From JAVDCA01 sp035293985 (GTDB lineage: Bacteria; Pseudomonadota; Alphaproteobacteria; Rhizobiales; Xanthobacteraceae): DNA of 63,886 nucleotides. This document shows, piece by piece, positions 15,501 through 23,955 of this stretch (the first letter of the stretch is position 1; each line of letters starts with the position of its first letter). The translations under genes were made by a program, and so were the position numbers. The notes beneath the pieces are model-generated. The model did not search any database and was not told the DNA's origin. It was given only the letters and a program-made list of their open reading frames with translations. The stretch lies in assembly GCA_035293985.1 (NCBI GenBank), contig DATGLS010000046.1, positions 1-63,886 of the forward strand. The letters are read 5' to 3'.

Positions 15501-17297
15501 ATGAGTGATATTACCCTGTCGGCTGGCGTCCGGCAGAATCTGCTCGCGCTGCAGAGCACGGCGTCCCTTCTGTCGACGACGCAGGAAGACCTGGCGACGG
15601 GCAAGAAGGTCAATTCTGCCCTGGACAACCCGAGCAACTTCTTCACCTCGCAGTCGCTCAACAACCGGGCCGGCGACCTGAGCGCGCTGCTCGACTCGAT
15701 CGGCCAGGCGCAGCAGACCCTCACGTTGGCGGACCAGGGCATCACGTCGCTCACCAACTTGGTCCAGTCCGCGAAGTCGATCGCCAATCAGGCGCTGCAG
15801 GCGCCGGTCGGGACCGTGAACTACACCCAGATCACCGGCACCCAGGCGATCGCGGCCGACACCACCCGCGTGACCAGCACGGCGACCGTCGCCAGCGCCG
15901 TCAGTGGCGTTGTCGCCTCGGTGCAATCGAGCGCCACCCTCGATGCGGCGGGCCTCGGCAACTTGTCCAACGGCGACACGCTGACGTTCCAGCTCGGCTC
16001 GGGAACGACCTACACGGCGACGTTCACCACCTCGGGCGCGACCGGCAACTCGTTCACCACGGCCGCCAATCTGCGGGCCATCCTCGCGGCCGATTTCGGT
16101 TCGGCCGCGACGGTCAGCGGAACTACAGGGGCCACGGTCACCAGCAACGATGTGAGCAACGATTTCACGATCGGCGGAACGGGTGCAGCGCACGCGCGTA
16201 GCGGCAACGCGACCGACTACCAGGCAACTGCCCACACGCTCGGCGATGCGCTGACGATCACCGATGCCGCTGGACATACGGCCAACTTCTACTATGTGGC
16301 GAGCAATGCCCAGGCAGCCGACGGCACCTTCACGACGGCCGCCGACGCGATCGCCGCGATCAACAACGCCGCGTCCAACGTCCATGCCAACATCACGGCC
16401 ACCGCTCCGGGCGGCAATCTCGAGCTGGACGCGACCAACAGCATCACCGTCGCGGGCAATATCGGCAGCGCGCTGGGCATCAACGGGACGACCAATGCCA
16501 ATTATAACGCGACGCTCGCCGGCCTCACCGGCAACCTGACCGTCCAGGTCGCCGGCGACACGGCGCATACCCTCACGTTCGGCTCGGCCAACGGCCAGAT
16601 CAGCACCAAGGCCCAGCTGACGACCGCGCTGAGCGCGCTTACGGATATCACCGGCGGGTTCAATGCCGGCAACGACATCCAGTTCACGCCCAGCACCAGC
16701 GCAGCCGTCACGATCGGCGGCACGCCCGCGACCGTGACGGCCCTCGGCCTGTCGCTCGGCACCACCACCCCGGTCGCGACCGTCGTGACGCCGAACGCGA
16801 CCCGCACGAGCCTGCAGGCGCAGTACAACGATTTGCTCACGCAGATCGACCAGATGGCGTCCGATGCGTCCTACAACGGCATCAACCTCCTCAACGGCGA
16901 CAATCTCAAGGTCGTGTTCAACGAGAGCACCACCAGCTCCCTGACGATCCAGGGCGTCAAGTTCAATTCGGCCGGCCTCGGGCTCACCGCCATCAGCGGC
17001 AACGGCTTCCAGGACAACAACAACGTCACCACCACGCTGACCACCATCCAGACCGCGCTCACCACCCTGCGCACCCAGGCGGCGAGCTTCGGCTCGAACG
17101 AGACCACCGTCGAGGCGCGGAAGGATTTCACCAAAGATTTGATCAACACGCTACAGACCGGTGCCGACAACCTCGTGCTCGCCGACACCAACCAGGAGGG
17201 CGCCAACCTGCTCGCCCTGCAGACCCGCCAGCAGCTCTCGATCACGTCGCTGTCGCTTGCGAGCCAAGCCGATCAGGCGATCCTCAAGGTGCTCTGA
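15501..17297 (+). CDS. Flagellin (copy 2)
   Basis: A 598-residue flagellin of exactly the same length as copy 1, with the same architecture: D0/D1 helices at the ends, an insert at ~105-420 and C-terminus ending SQADQAILKVL. The two proteins agree almost throughout. At the DNA level the central insert is more alike than the ends, which suggests gene conversion. GAGGATG upstream is a reasonable ribosome site. It has its own terminator, so the two flagellins are likely separate transcription units. Having two copies may allow mixed or spatially ordered filaments, as in Caulobacter and Bradyrhizobium. Confidence 0.96.
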   Translation: MSDITLSAGVRQNLLALQSTASLLSTTQEDLATGKKVNSALDNPSNFFTSQSLNNRAGDLSALLDSIGQAQQTLTLADQGITSLTNLVQSAKSIANQALQAPVGTVNYTQITGTQAIAADTTRVTSTATVASAVSGVVASVQSSATLDAAGLGNLSNGDTLTFQLGSGTTYTATFTTSGATGNSFTTAANLRAILAADFGSAATVSGTTGATVTSNDVSNDFTIGGTGAAHARSGNATDYQATAHTLGDALTITDAAGHTANFYYVASNAQAADGTFTTAADAIAAINNAASNVHANITATAPGGNLELDATNSITVAGNIGSALGINGTTNANYNATLAGLTGNLTVQVAGDTAHTLTFGSANGQISTKAQLTTALSALTDITGGFNAGNDIQFTPSTSAAVTIGGTPATVTALGLSLGTTTPVATVVTPNATRTSLQAQYNDLLTQIDQMASDASYNGINLLNGDNLKVVFNESTTSSLTIQGVKFNSAGLGLTAISGNGFQDNNNVTTTLTTIQTALTTLRTQAASFGSNETTVEARKDFTKDLINTLQTGADNLVLADTNQEGANLLALQTRQQLSITSLSLASQADQAILKVL

Positions 17298-17318
17298 TCT
17301 CGACCAAGCATGCGGCGG

Positions 17319-17348
17319 ACGGCGGGGCTCGGCCCCGCCGTTTGCTTT
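17319..17348 (+). terminator. Rho-independent terminator of flagellin 2
   Basis: ACGGCGGGGC (17319-17328) pairs with GCCCCGCCGT (17332-17341) around a three-base loop, followed by a T-rich run (TTGCTTTT). It closely resembles the terminator after flagellin 1. Confidence 0.85.
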
Positions 17349-17451
17349 TGGGCCCGCCTCGCGCGTCGAGCGTTCGCAGCAGAGCCGACTTGGCGTAGCA
17401 TCGCCTTCATCGATTCGCGGCGCAGCCGCCGCCTCGCGAGGGACCGCCGTC

Positions 17452-18810
17452 ATGGCCTTTCCCATCAACCGCAATCTTGCGCTGGAGAAGAAGACCGATG
17501 TCGCGCGCTGGTCGAATCAGGACGCGCTCGAGCCCGCGTGGGACGCGCGTGCCGCGATCGCCGCTGCCTTCATTCCCGCCGGCGCCCGCGTGCTCGACAT
17601 CGGCTGCGGCCGCATGGCACTGCGCGAGCTGTTGCCGCCGGACTGCGTCTACCGGCCGTGCGACCTCGTCGCCCGTGACCAGGACACCGTCGTCTGCGAT
17701 CTCAACGCCGGCGCCTTTCCGGCCGAAGTCGCGGCCCAGGTCGATATCGTCACCATGCTGGGCGTCCTCGAATACGTCGTCGATGCCGACGCCCTGTTCG
17801 CCAACCTGCGGCGCAGTCGCTGCGACGTCGTGCTGAGCTACTGCCCGACCGACTTCAGCGGCGCGGTCGACCGGCCCTCGCTCGGCTGGATCAGCCATTT
17901 CGGCCTTTCCGACCTCGCGGCACTGTTCGACCGTCACGGCTATGGCGTCGAGCGAAGCGAGCGCATCGACGACCTCCAGCTGATGATCAGGCTGCGGCCG
18001 AGGGATCGCGTCGCCCCGCTCGCGCCGTGCAGCGTCGCGGTGCTGTCCCACTTCGACGTCGGCAATTTCGGCGACCGGCTCGGCTATCACATGATCAACG
18101 CACTGCTGCCGCCGCAGGCCGAGGTGCACCACCTCGCCTTCAACGCGCTGCATCAGGCGCAGCCGCGCTACGACCTCGTCGTGCTCGGCATCGGCAATAG
18201 CATCTATCATCGCGTCCTCAACGAGAGCACCCTCGACGTGATGGGGCGCGGCAAGGCCGCGATCGGCATCTTCGGGACGCAATATCGCGAGCTGATTCAG
18301 CGCCCATTGCTCGACAAGGTGCTCGACCGTCTCGACACCTGGTTCGCACGCCACGAAGAGGATCTGCTGCATTACGGGCGCGGCCGCGCCAACGCGACGC
18401 ATCTCGGCGACTGGCTGATCGACCAGTTTCCGATGACGCGGGGAACCGACGAGACGCTTCTCAGGGTAGGCGATGACGTGTGGGACGAGCTGCCGCTCGA
18501 TCGCGTCATCCAGCAGATCCAACGGCACAAGAACGTGTTTTCGGAGCGGCTCCATCCGCTGCTGTGCGCCCTGACCTCCGCGGAGCTCGTCGCCTACCTC
18601 GAGCAGCGCGACGCCGGATCCCCGCTCATCGTCGCCGGCAAGTTCCGCGGCATGCTGATCGATATCTTCGGCCGCACCTTCCCGGAGCGGAAGTTCTTCG
18701 AGGTCGATCGCGCCGCGGTGATGCGCTACAAGGCGCGGGTGCGTTCCAACATGGCGCGCCTCCGCGAGCGGATCGACGCGGTTCTGCGCAACGTCGCGGC
18801 CGCGGCTTAA
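17452..18810 (+). CDS. SAM methyltransferase fused to a polysaccharide pyruvyltransferase-like domain
   Basis: A 452-residue protein with two parts. Residues ~20-190 are a class I methyltransferase with the SAM-binding loop RVLDIGCGRMALRELL at ~44-59 and a motif IVTMLGVLEYV. Residues ~195-440 begin SVAVLSHFDVGNFGDRLGYH, resembling the GN-x-GD start of CsaB-type polysaccharide pyruvyltransferases, and continue with YDLVVLGIGNSIY and GIFGTQYREL. The frame is open upstream into the flagellin gene, but the ATG at 17452 follows the flagellin terminator and starts the conserved part. It sits between flagellin 2 and flbT, so a role in flagellin or flagellar glycan modification is likely. The exact acceptor is unknown. 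Its stop codon is part of the CtrA box for flbT. Confidence 0.72.
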   Translation: MAFPINRNLALEKKTDVARWSNQDALEPAWDARAAIAAAFIPAGARVLDIGCGRMALRELLPPDCVYRPCDLVARDQDTVVCDLNAGAFPAEVAAQVDIVTMLGVLEYVVDADALFANLRRSRCDVVLSYCPTDFSGAVDRPSLGWISHFGLSDLAALFDRHGYGVERSERIDDLQLMIRLRPRDRVAPLAPCSVAVLSHFDVGNFGDRLGYHMINALLPPQAEVHHLAFNALHQAQPRYDLVVLGIGNSIYHRVLNESTLDVMGRGKAAIGIFGTQYRELIQRPLLDKVLDRLDTWFARHEEDLLHYGRGRANATHLGDWLIDQFPMTRGTDETLLRVGDDVWDELPLDRVIQQIQRHKNVFSERLHPLLCALTSAELVAYLEQRDAGSPLIVAGKFRGMLIDIFGRTFPERKFFEVDRAAVMRYKARVRSNMARLRERIDAVLRNVAAAA

Positions 18811-18825
18811 CCGGGCATTAACCAT
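18807..18825 (+). promoter_or_regulatory. CtrA-type box upstream of flbT
   Basis: TTAA-N7-TTAACCAT with half-sites at 18807-18810 and 18818-18821, perfectly spaced. The first half-site includes the TAA stop codon of the preceding gene. It lies 142 bases before flbT. Confidence 0.6.
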
Positions 18826-18966
18826 AATTTGGAAACGATCCTGCCGGGATGCTCACACGGCAAGCCCGGGAGAGCGCCCGCGTTCCATCTTTACGTGAGT
18901 CCTGGTTGTCGGCGAGCGAGCCGACGGTCAGTCGATCTGGGTATGACCCAACGGCAGGAGACGATC

Positions 18967-19407
18967 ATGGCGCTCAAAGTCGAGCTCAAGCCGGGCGAAC
19001 GGCTCATCGTCGGCGAGTGCGTCATCACCAACGCGGATCAGCGCACGCGCCTGCTCATCGAGGGACACGCACCGATCCTGCGCGAGAAGGACATCCTCAC
19101 GTCGAAGTCCGCCGACACACCGGCGAAACGCATTTATCTCGCGGTGCAGCTGATGTACCTCGCCAAGGACCCGCAAATTCATCACGAGATTTATTTCAAA
19201 TTGGTGCGGGAAATCGTGCAAGTGGCGCCGAGCATGTGGCCCGTCATCGAAAGCATCAATAATCATATCTTAACAGGCGAAATGTATAAGGCGCTCAAAG
19301 ATGCCAAGAAGCTCATCGCGTACGAGACGGAGCTGATCGACAATGCGAAACGCGGCGCAGGCGTACCAGGCGGTCGCCAAGCAAACATCAAGTCCGCGCG
19401 CGCTTGA
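18967..19407 (+). CDS. flbT: Flagellin synthesis regulator FlbT
   Basis: A 146-residue protein starting MALKVELKPGERLIVGECVITN, then RLLIEGHAPILREKDIL and AKRIYLAVQLMYL, all hallmarks of FlbT. In Caulobacter, FlbT destabilises flagellin mRNA by acting on its leader until the hook is complete; in some other rhizobia it acts positively. The ATG at 18967 has GGCAGGAG upstream. The frame is open to 18829, but those residues do not match the family. It overlaps flaF by 65 bases, so the two are co-translated. A CtrA box lies upstream. Confidence 0.94.
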   Translation: MALKVELKPGERLIVGECVITNADQRTRLLIEGHAPILREKDILTSKSADTPAKRIYLAVQLMYLAKDPQIHHEIYFKLVREIVQVAPSMWPVIESINNHILTGEMYKALKDAKKLIAYETELIDNAKRGAGVPGGRQANIKSARA

Positions 19408-19714
19408 AGCAGATCTGTTGTTAAAGGCCGCGGCCCGCCTCAAGGCGGTGCAGGACGGCTGGGATGCGAGCCGCAAGGACCTGCGCCATGCGCTCCTGTA
19501 CAATCGCCGGCTCTGGACGATCTTCCTGACATCGGTGACGAACAAGGAAAATCCGCTGCCCACGGCGTTGCGGCAGAACATCGCCAATCTCGGCGTGTAC
19601 GTGATGTACGAATCGATGGCCTGCTCGACGGATCCGCATGCGGACCGGCGCCTGACCACGCTGATCAACATCAATCGCGAGCTGGCCGCCGGTCTGCGCG
19701 GCGGCGGCACGTAA
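19343..19714 (+). CDS. flaF: Flagellar biosynthesis regulator FlaF
   Basis: A 123-residue helical protein with the family features AAQAYQAVAKQTSSPRALEADLLLKAAARL, then LLYNRRLWTIFLTSV and LPTALRQNIANLGVYV. FlaF works opposite to FlbT: it is needed for flagellin synthesis and is thought to act as a flagellin chaperone or secretion factor in Caulobacter. The ATG lies inside the 3' end of flbT (65-base overlap), a stronger overlap than the usual few bases and a sign of tight coupling. It is convergent with the TPR-glycosyltransferase ending at 19721, only six bases away. Confidence 0.92.
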   Translation: MRNAAQAYQAVAKQTSSPRALEADLLLKAAARLKAVQDGWDASRKDLRHALLYNRRLWTIFLTSVTNKENPLPTALRQNIANLGVYVMYESMACSTDPHADRRLTTLININRELAAGLRGGGT

Positions 19715-19720
19715 CCACGC

Positions 19721-21148
19721 TCAATCTTCCGACAGCTTCGCTTGCGCTCGCGTCGCCAGCGCCTCGCGCACGCGCGCGATCACACTCGTCCAGTCGCCCG
19801 CCAGCGGCTGGCGAAACAGCCGCGCGGTCGGATACCACGGGCTGTCGTCGCGCCGGAGCAGCCAGCGGAAATCGGGATTGAACGGCAGCAGGATCCACAC
19901 CGGCTTGCCCATGGCGCCGGCGAGATGCGCGACAGCCGTGTCGACGCTGATGACGAGATCGAGCTGCGCGATCGCCGCGGCCGTGTCGGCGAAATCCTCG
20001 AGCTCCGCGCCGAAATGGATGATCTCGGGATGCGCCCCCATCGGCGGCATATCCTCCTCGCGCAGCTCCGTGTGCAGGCTGACGTAGCGGATGCGCGCAT
20101 TGCCCAGCAGCGGCCGCATCGCCGCGAGCCCGATCGTGCGCTGACGGTCACCGGCGAAGTCACGGCCGCCCGCCCACACCAGGCCGACATTGAGACGGCC
20201 GTCGCGCGGGAGGCGCGCCCGCCATCGCGCGGCGCGCTCGGGCGCCGGATGGATATAGGGCACACCGGCCGGAATGGTGGCGAGGTCGGTCTTGAAGATG
20301 CGCGGCAGGCTGAGCAGCGGGCACATGTAGTCGCAGCGCGGGCCGCTATCGCCCTCCACACCTACTTGAACGCCAGGCAGGCCGCTCAGCAGCTCCTTCA
20401 ACGCCGGCCGCACGCAGAACAGCACGGTGGCGCCGCGCGCCGCCACCATCGGCGCATAGCGCGCGAACATGATGGCATCGCCGTAGCCCTGTTCGACGTA
20501 GAGGTAGATCGCCTTGCCGCCGAGCGGCTCGCCGTTCCAGTCGGGGATGGGGTAGCTCGGACGCGCCGCCTTGGACTTGGGCGATGCCCAGCGCCATTCG
20601 TAATCGTCCCATCCTTGCTTGAAGCGGCCCGTTACCAGGTAGGCGAGCGCGCGGTGGAAGCGTCCCTGCGCGTAGCCGGGATCGAGCTCGACCGCACGCG
20701 TGAAGGCCGCGATCGCCTCCTCGTAGCGACCCTGGGCGCATAACGCGAGGCCACGACCGTTCTGCGCTACCGGCAGGTTGGCGTTGAGCGAGAGCGCGCG
20801 CTCGTAGGTCGCCATCGCCTCGTCGAGCCGCCCCATGCGCTCGAGGATCACGCCCATGTCGGAGATGATTTCGCCGACGGTCGGCTTGGCGCGCACCGCC
20901 GCCTCGATCAGGCGCAGCGCCTCGGCAAGCTCGCCACGCTCGGCACACAGCACCGCACGGCGGTTGAGCGCGGCGAAATTCTGCGGATCGAGCTCGAGCA
21001 CCGCGCGATAGAGCGCATCCGCCTCCGCGCTTCGACCCGCGGTATCGAGATCGAGCGCGCGCATGAGTTGCGCCCGCACGTCGGGCGGCGGCTGAGGGCT
21101 TTTTTCCTGAGGCTTCTGCATGTGAGGCTTCGTGCTGCGGCGAATCAC
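19721..21148 (-). CDS. TPR-glycosyltransferase, FlmG-like layout (copy 1)
   Basis: A 475-residue protein. Residues ~25-190 hold four to five TPR units (RALDLDTAGRSAEADALYRAVLELDPQNFAALNRRAVL and following). Residues ~195-470 are a GT-B-type glycosyltransferase domain with IYLYVEQGYGDAIMFARYAP, LNVGLVWAGG, ISVDTAVAHLAGAMGKPVWILLP and DDSPWYPTARLFRQ. This is the arrangement of Caulobacter FlmG, whose TPR part binds flagellin and whose GT part adds pseudaminic acid; the sugar used here is unknown. It diverges from the next TPR-glycosyltransferase. An internal ATG at residue 10 is an alternative start. Confidence 0.87.
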   Translation of the reverse strand: MIRRSTKPHMQKPQEKSPQPPPDVRAQLMRALDLDTAGRSAEADALYRAVLELDPQNFAALNRRAVLCAERGELAEALRLIEAAVRAKPTVGEIISDMGVILERMGRLDEAMATYERALSLNANLPVAQNGRGLALCAQGRYEEAIAAFTRAVELDPGYAQGRFHRALAYLVTGRFKQGWDDYEWRWASPKSKAARPSYPIPDWNGEPLGGKAIYLYVEQGYGDAIMFARYAPMVAARGATVLFCVRPALKELLSGLPGVQVGVEGDSGPRCDYMCPLLSLPRIFKTDLATIPAGVPYIHPAPERAARWRARLPRDGRLNVGLVWAGGRDFAGDRQRTIGLAAMRPLLGNARIRYVSLHTELREEDMPPMGAHPEIIHFGAELEDFADTAAAIAQLDLVISVDTAVAHLAGAMGKPVWILLPFNPDFRWLLRRDDSPWYPTARLFRQPLAGDWTSVIARVREALATRAQAKLSED

Positions 21149-21279
21149 CGCCTCAGTCCGAGGATATCACGCCGCAGCGGACACCATTCTGCGCAAATGC
21201 TTTCCACCGCGTTCATTTCGTGATTCAAAGTTGAATTGATTCGCTTCGCGTGATCCCGCGAGGCCATAGGCGGGGCCAC

Positions 21280-22893
21280 ATGAGCCGAGCAAGCCTCCGG
21301 GCGACGGTACCGCAGTCCGATGCGCCTCCGGACCTCGATCGCCTCGTGCGCAAGGCCGTCGCGGCGCATCAGAACGGCGCGCTCGGTCAGGCGGACCGGC
21401 TCTATCGCGCCGCGCTCGCTCACGATCCCGATCATTTCGACGCGCTGCATCTTCTCGGCAGCCTGAGCCTGCAGCGCGGGCGTCTCGCCGACGCCCAGCG
21501 CTTCCTTGCCGCCGCGGTGCGGTGCAATCCGCGCGCCGCCGACGCGCGCTCCGATCTCGGGGTCGCCTATCACGGCGCCGGCGACTACGCTGCCGCCCTC
21601 GCGAGCCACGATGCGGCGCTCGCGATCGAGCCCGGCAATGCGGGCTACATCAACCGGCGCGCCGCCGCCCTGGTCCGTCTCGGCCGCTCCGCGGAGGCGC
21701 TCGCGGCACTCGACCGCATTCTCAGCGTGCAGCCCGGCCACGCCGATGCGCTCGGGAACCGCGGCAACGTCCACATCAGCCTCAACCGCCCCGATGCCGC
21801 GATCGCGGACTACGACGCAGCGCGACGTGCGGCGGGCGACAGCGCGCAGATCCTGACCAATCGCGCGCACGCCCTGCGCCGGCTCGATCGCCTCGCCGAG
21901 GCGGTGGCCGACCTGCTGCGCGCGCTCAAGCTCAGGCCGGACCTCGCCGAGGCCCATTTCGAGCTCGCCCTGGCGCAGCTCGCGCTCGGCGATTTCGCCA
22001 GTGGCTGGAACGAGTACGAGTGGCGCTGGGCGACCGCGGCGTTCGCGCCGAGCCGGCGCGGCTTCACGTCGCCGCAATGGAACGGCACCCAGACGCTCGC
22101 CGGCCGCACCGTGCTGCTGCATGCCGAGCAGGGTCTCGGCGACACCATGCAGTTCGTGCGCTACGCCCCCCTGGTCGCGCAGCGCGGCGCAAACGTGATC
22201 CTCGAGGTGCAGCCCGAGCTCGTCGCGCTCCTCGCCGGTACGCCGGGCGTGGCGCGCGTGCTCGCTTATGGCGAGCGGCTGCCGCCATTCGACCTGCACT
22301 GCCCGCTGATGAGCTTGCCGCGCGCGTTCGCGACCAACGAGGCGACGATCCCCGCCGATATCCCTCACATCAGAGTGCCGCCGGAGACGGCGGCGCGGTG
22401 GGCCGACCGGCTTCCTGCGGGACCGCCCTCCATCGGCATGGTGTGGGCGGGGCGCCCCACGCATCACAACGATCTCAACCGCTCGCTCCCGCTCGCCTCG
22501 CTCGCGCCGCTGCTGCGCCGCGGCGACTTGCGTTTCGTCAGCCTGCAGCGCGACGCGCGTGCAGGCGATGCCGCGATCCTGCGCGATCTGCCGAACGTCA
22601 TCGACGCCGGCCCCGACCTGCACGACTTCACCGAGACGGCCGCGCTGATATCGCGGCTCGACGCCGTGGTCGCGGTCGATACCGCGGTTGCGCACCTCGC
22701 CGGCGCGCTCGGCAAGCCGCTGCTGCTGCTGTTGCCCCATGCGGCGGACTTCCGCTGGCTGCGCGGTCGCGACGACAGCCCCTGGTACCCGTCGGCGCGT
22801 CTGCTGCGACAGGATAAATTCGGGGACTGGAGCGGCGTGCTCGCCCGGCTTGATGCGCATCTCGGCGAGTTCACAAGAGGTGCGACGGCCTAG
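21280..22893 (+). CDS. TPR-glycosyltransferase, FlmG-like layout (copy 2)
   Basis: A 537-residue protein with about seven TPR units in residues ~15-260 and a GT-B-type domain at ~265-535: NEYEWRW, then VLLHAEQGLGDTMQFVRYAPLV, SIGMVWAGRP, VAVDTAVAHLAGALGKPLLLLLP and DDSPWYPSARLLRQ. The ATG at 21280 is preceded by AGGCGGGG; a GTG at 21250 is possible. It is divergent from copy 1, with 131 bases between them. It is a paralogue of the neighbours at 19721 and 26112, but with different TPR sequences, so each may recognise a different protein. Confidence 0.87.
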   Translation: MSRASLRATVPQSDAPPDLDRLVRKAVAAHQNGALGQADRLYRAALAHDPDHFDALHLLGSLSLQRGRLADAQRFLAAAVRCNPRAADARSDLGVAYHGAGDYAAALASHDAALAIEPGNAGYINRRAAALVRLGRSAEALAALDRILSVQPGHADALGNRGNVHISLNRPDAAIADYDAARRAAGDSAQILTNRAHALRRLDRLAEAVADLLRALKLRPDLAEAHFELALAQLALGDFASGWNEYEWRWATAAFAPSRRGFTSPQWNGTQTLAGRTVLLHAEQGLGDTMQFVRYAPLVAQRGANVILEVQPELVALLAGTPGVARVLAYGERLPPFDLHCPLMSLPRAFATNEATIPADIPHIRVPPETAARWADRLPAGPPSIGMVWAGRPTHHNDLNRSLPLASLAPLLRRGDLRFVSLQRDARAGDAAILRDLPNVIDAGPDLHDFTETAALISRLDAVVAVDTAVAHLAGALGKPLLLLLPHAADFRWLRGRDDSPWYPSARLLRQDKFGDWSGVLARLDAHLGEFTRGATA

Positions 22894-23042
22894 TAAGACG
22901 AACGACCAGATCCTCGAAGCCTTTGCGTCTTCAGCCGCGACGAATCCTCCAATGACACATTCGTCACCGGGATCATCGCTCTCCGGCAACCTGTGGAACG
23001 TCAGGCAGCTGGTGCCGATGGCCTCGGCTAAAGCACCCTACA
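22894..23042. other. Convergent intergenic gap
   Basis: 149 bases between two convergent genes. No gene or clear terminator hairpin with a T-tract is visible. Confidence 0.4.
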
Positions 23043-23939
23043 CTATCCTTGCCGCACGAAGATCGAATCGTTCGCGCAGGTGGCGTTGCGGCCGAAGAAA
23101 TCCGTGTAGCGGGTGTCGACCATGTATTGGCCGGGATGCGCGGCATCGAACGCGGCGAGCACGTCGCGCTTGACGTCGCTGTCCTCGACCACGAGGTAGT
23201 CGCCGCTCTGCAGCCGCTCGTGAAAGAAGGCGAGCACGCCCGCGACGTTCTGGTGCGCGTCCTCGATCACGAGCCAGGGATGCGGCGCCTGCGCGATCAC
23301 CTCGGCGGGAAAGAGTCCGCCTGGCTCGCGGCAGTCGCCGCGATAGAAGCGCACGCGCGCATGCTCGGCGGCCGCGGGGCGGATATCGACCGAATGCACC
23401 ATCGCGTCGAGGTCGAAGGTCTGCGTGAGGTCGGCGAGCCACAGCGCGCTCGCGCCCGAGCCCGAGCCGATCTCGAAGATGGTGCGCGGGCGCAGCTCCT
23501 GCATGAGTTGCGGGTAGATCGCGAAATCGAAAGCGGTCTTGAACAGCGGCAGGCCGCGCCAGCGCATCAGGTTGGGCGCACCCTGGCAGGCGAGCAGCAC
23601 GTCGACGCCGAACTCGGTACCGAAGCGCGCATCGTAGTTGACGCGCGCCTCGTCGCGCTCCGCGAACGACACGAGGCGCCCGCGCGCCCAGCGGTCGAGG
23701 AACTGGCGCAGGCGCAGGAGCTCCCAGGCAAGGCCGGGCGCGCCCTGCTCGCCGACGCTCTCTTCCCACGATTTGCTCGGATCGAGTTGGGCAAAGCGCG
23801 CGGTGACGCGCGTGAACCACTTGTCGAAGACGCTGAAGGCGCCGCGCTGGGCCGTCGGGATATTTTCGTGCTGCCACTCGGTGAAGCGGGCGGCAGCGGC
23901 CTTGAGCTCGTTCCCGGAGATCAGCGCGGGCGCGGTCAC
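23043..23939 (-). CDS. CmcI-like SAM-dependent methyltransferase
   Basis: A 298-residue protein with a Rossmann-type SAM-binding segment RTIFEIGSGSGASALWLADL, then AMVHSVDIRP, FYRGDCRE and WLVIEDAHQN, an order that resembles the CmcI / rhamnosyl O-methyltransferase family. These enzymes usually methylate a sugar or small-molecule hydroxyl. The frame is open to 24056, but that would overlap the upstream gene by 100 bases. A GTG at 23939, 17 bases after that gene's stop, is the simpler start (VTAPALISGNELKAAAA). It is last in a three-gene minus-strand operon with the GT-A-type glycosyltransferase and the hydroxylase fusion, which points to glycan decoration. Confidence 0.72.
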   Translation of the reverse strand: MTAPALISGNELKAAAARFTEWQHENIPTAQRGAFSVFDKWFTRVTARFAQLDPSKSWEESVGEQGAPGLAWELLRLRQFLDRWARGRLVSFAERDEARVNYDARFGTEFGVDVLLACQGAPNLMRWRGLPLFKTAFDFAIYPQLMQELRPRTIFEIGSGSGASALWLADLTQTFDLDAMVHSVDIRPAAAEHARVRFYRGDCREPGGLFPAEVIAQAPHPWLVIEDAHQNVAGVLAFFHERLQSGDYLVVEDSDVKRDVLAAFDAAHPGQYMVDTRYTDFFGRNATCANDSIFVRQG

Positions 23940-23955
23940 GACGAACCCGGCGGCC

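Noticed and set aside
13578..16568. Minus-strand frames opposite both flagellins
   Set aside because: They appear in the same position in both copies only because the flagellins are duplicates; the proteins are low-complexity Arg/Gly/Val-rich shadows.
18829..18860. TTGGAAACGATCCTGCC as a sigma-54 promoter of flbT
   Set aside because: GG-N10-GC spacing is right, but both elements are weak. A CtrA box explains the region better. Left as possible but not called.
21145..22989. A 614-codon minus-strand frame opposite the second TPR-glycosyltransferase
   Set aside because: No family motifs, Arg/Glu/Gly-rich, and it lies wholly opposite a gene with clear TPR and GT domains.
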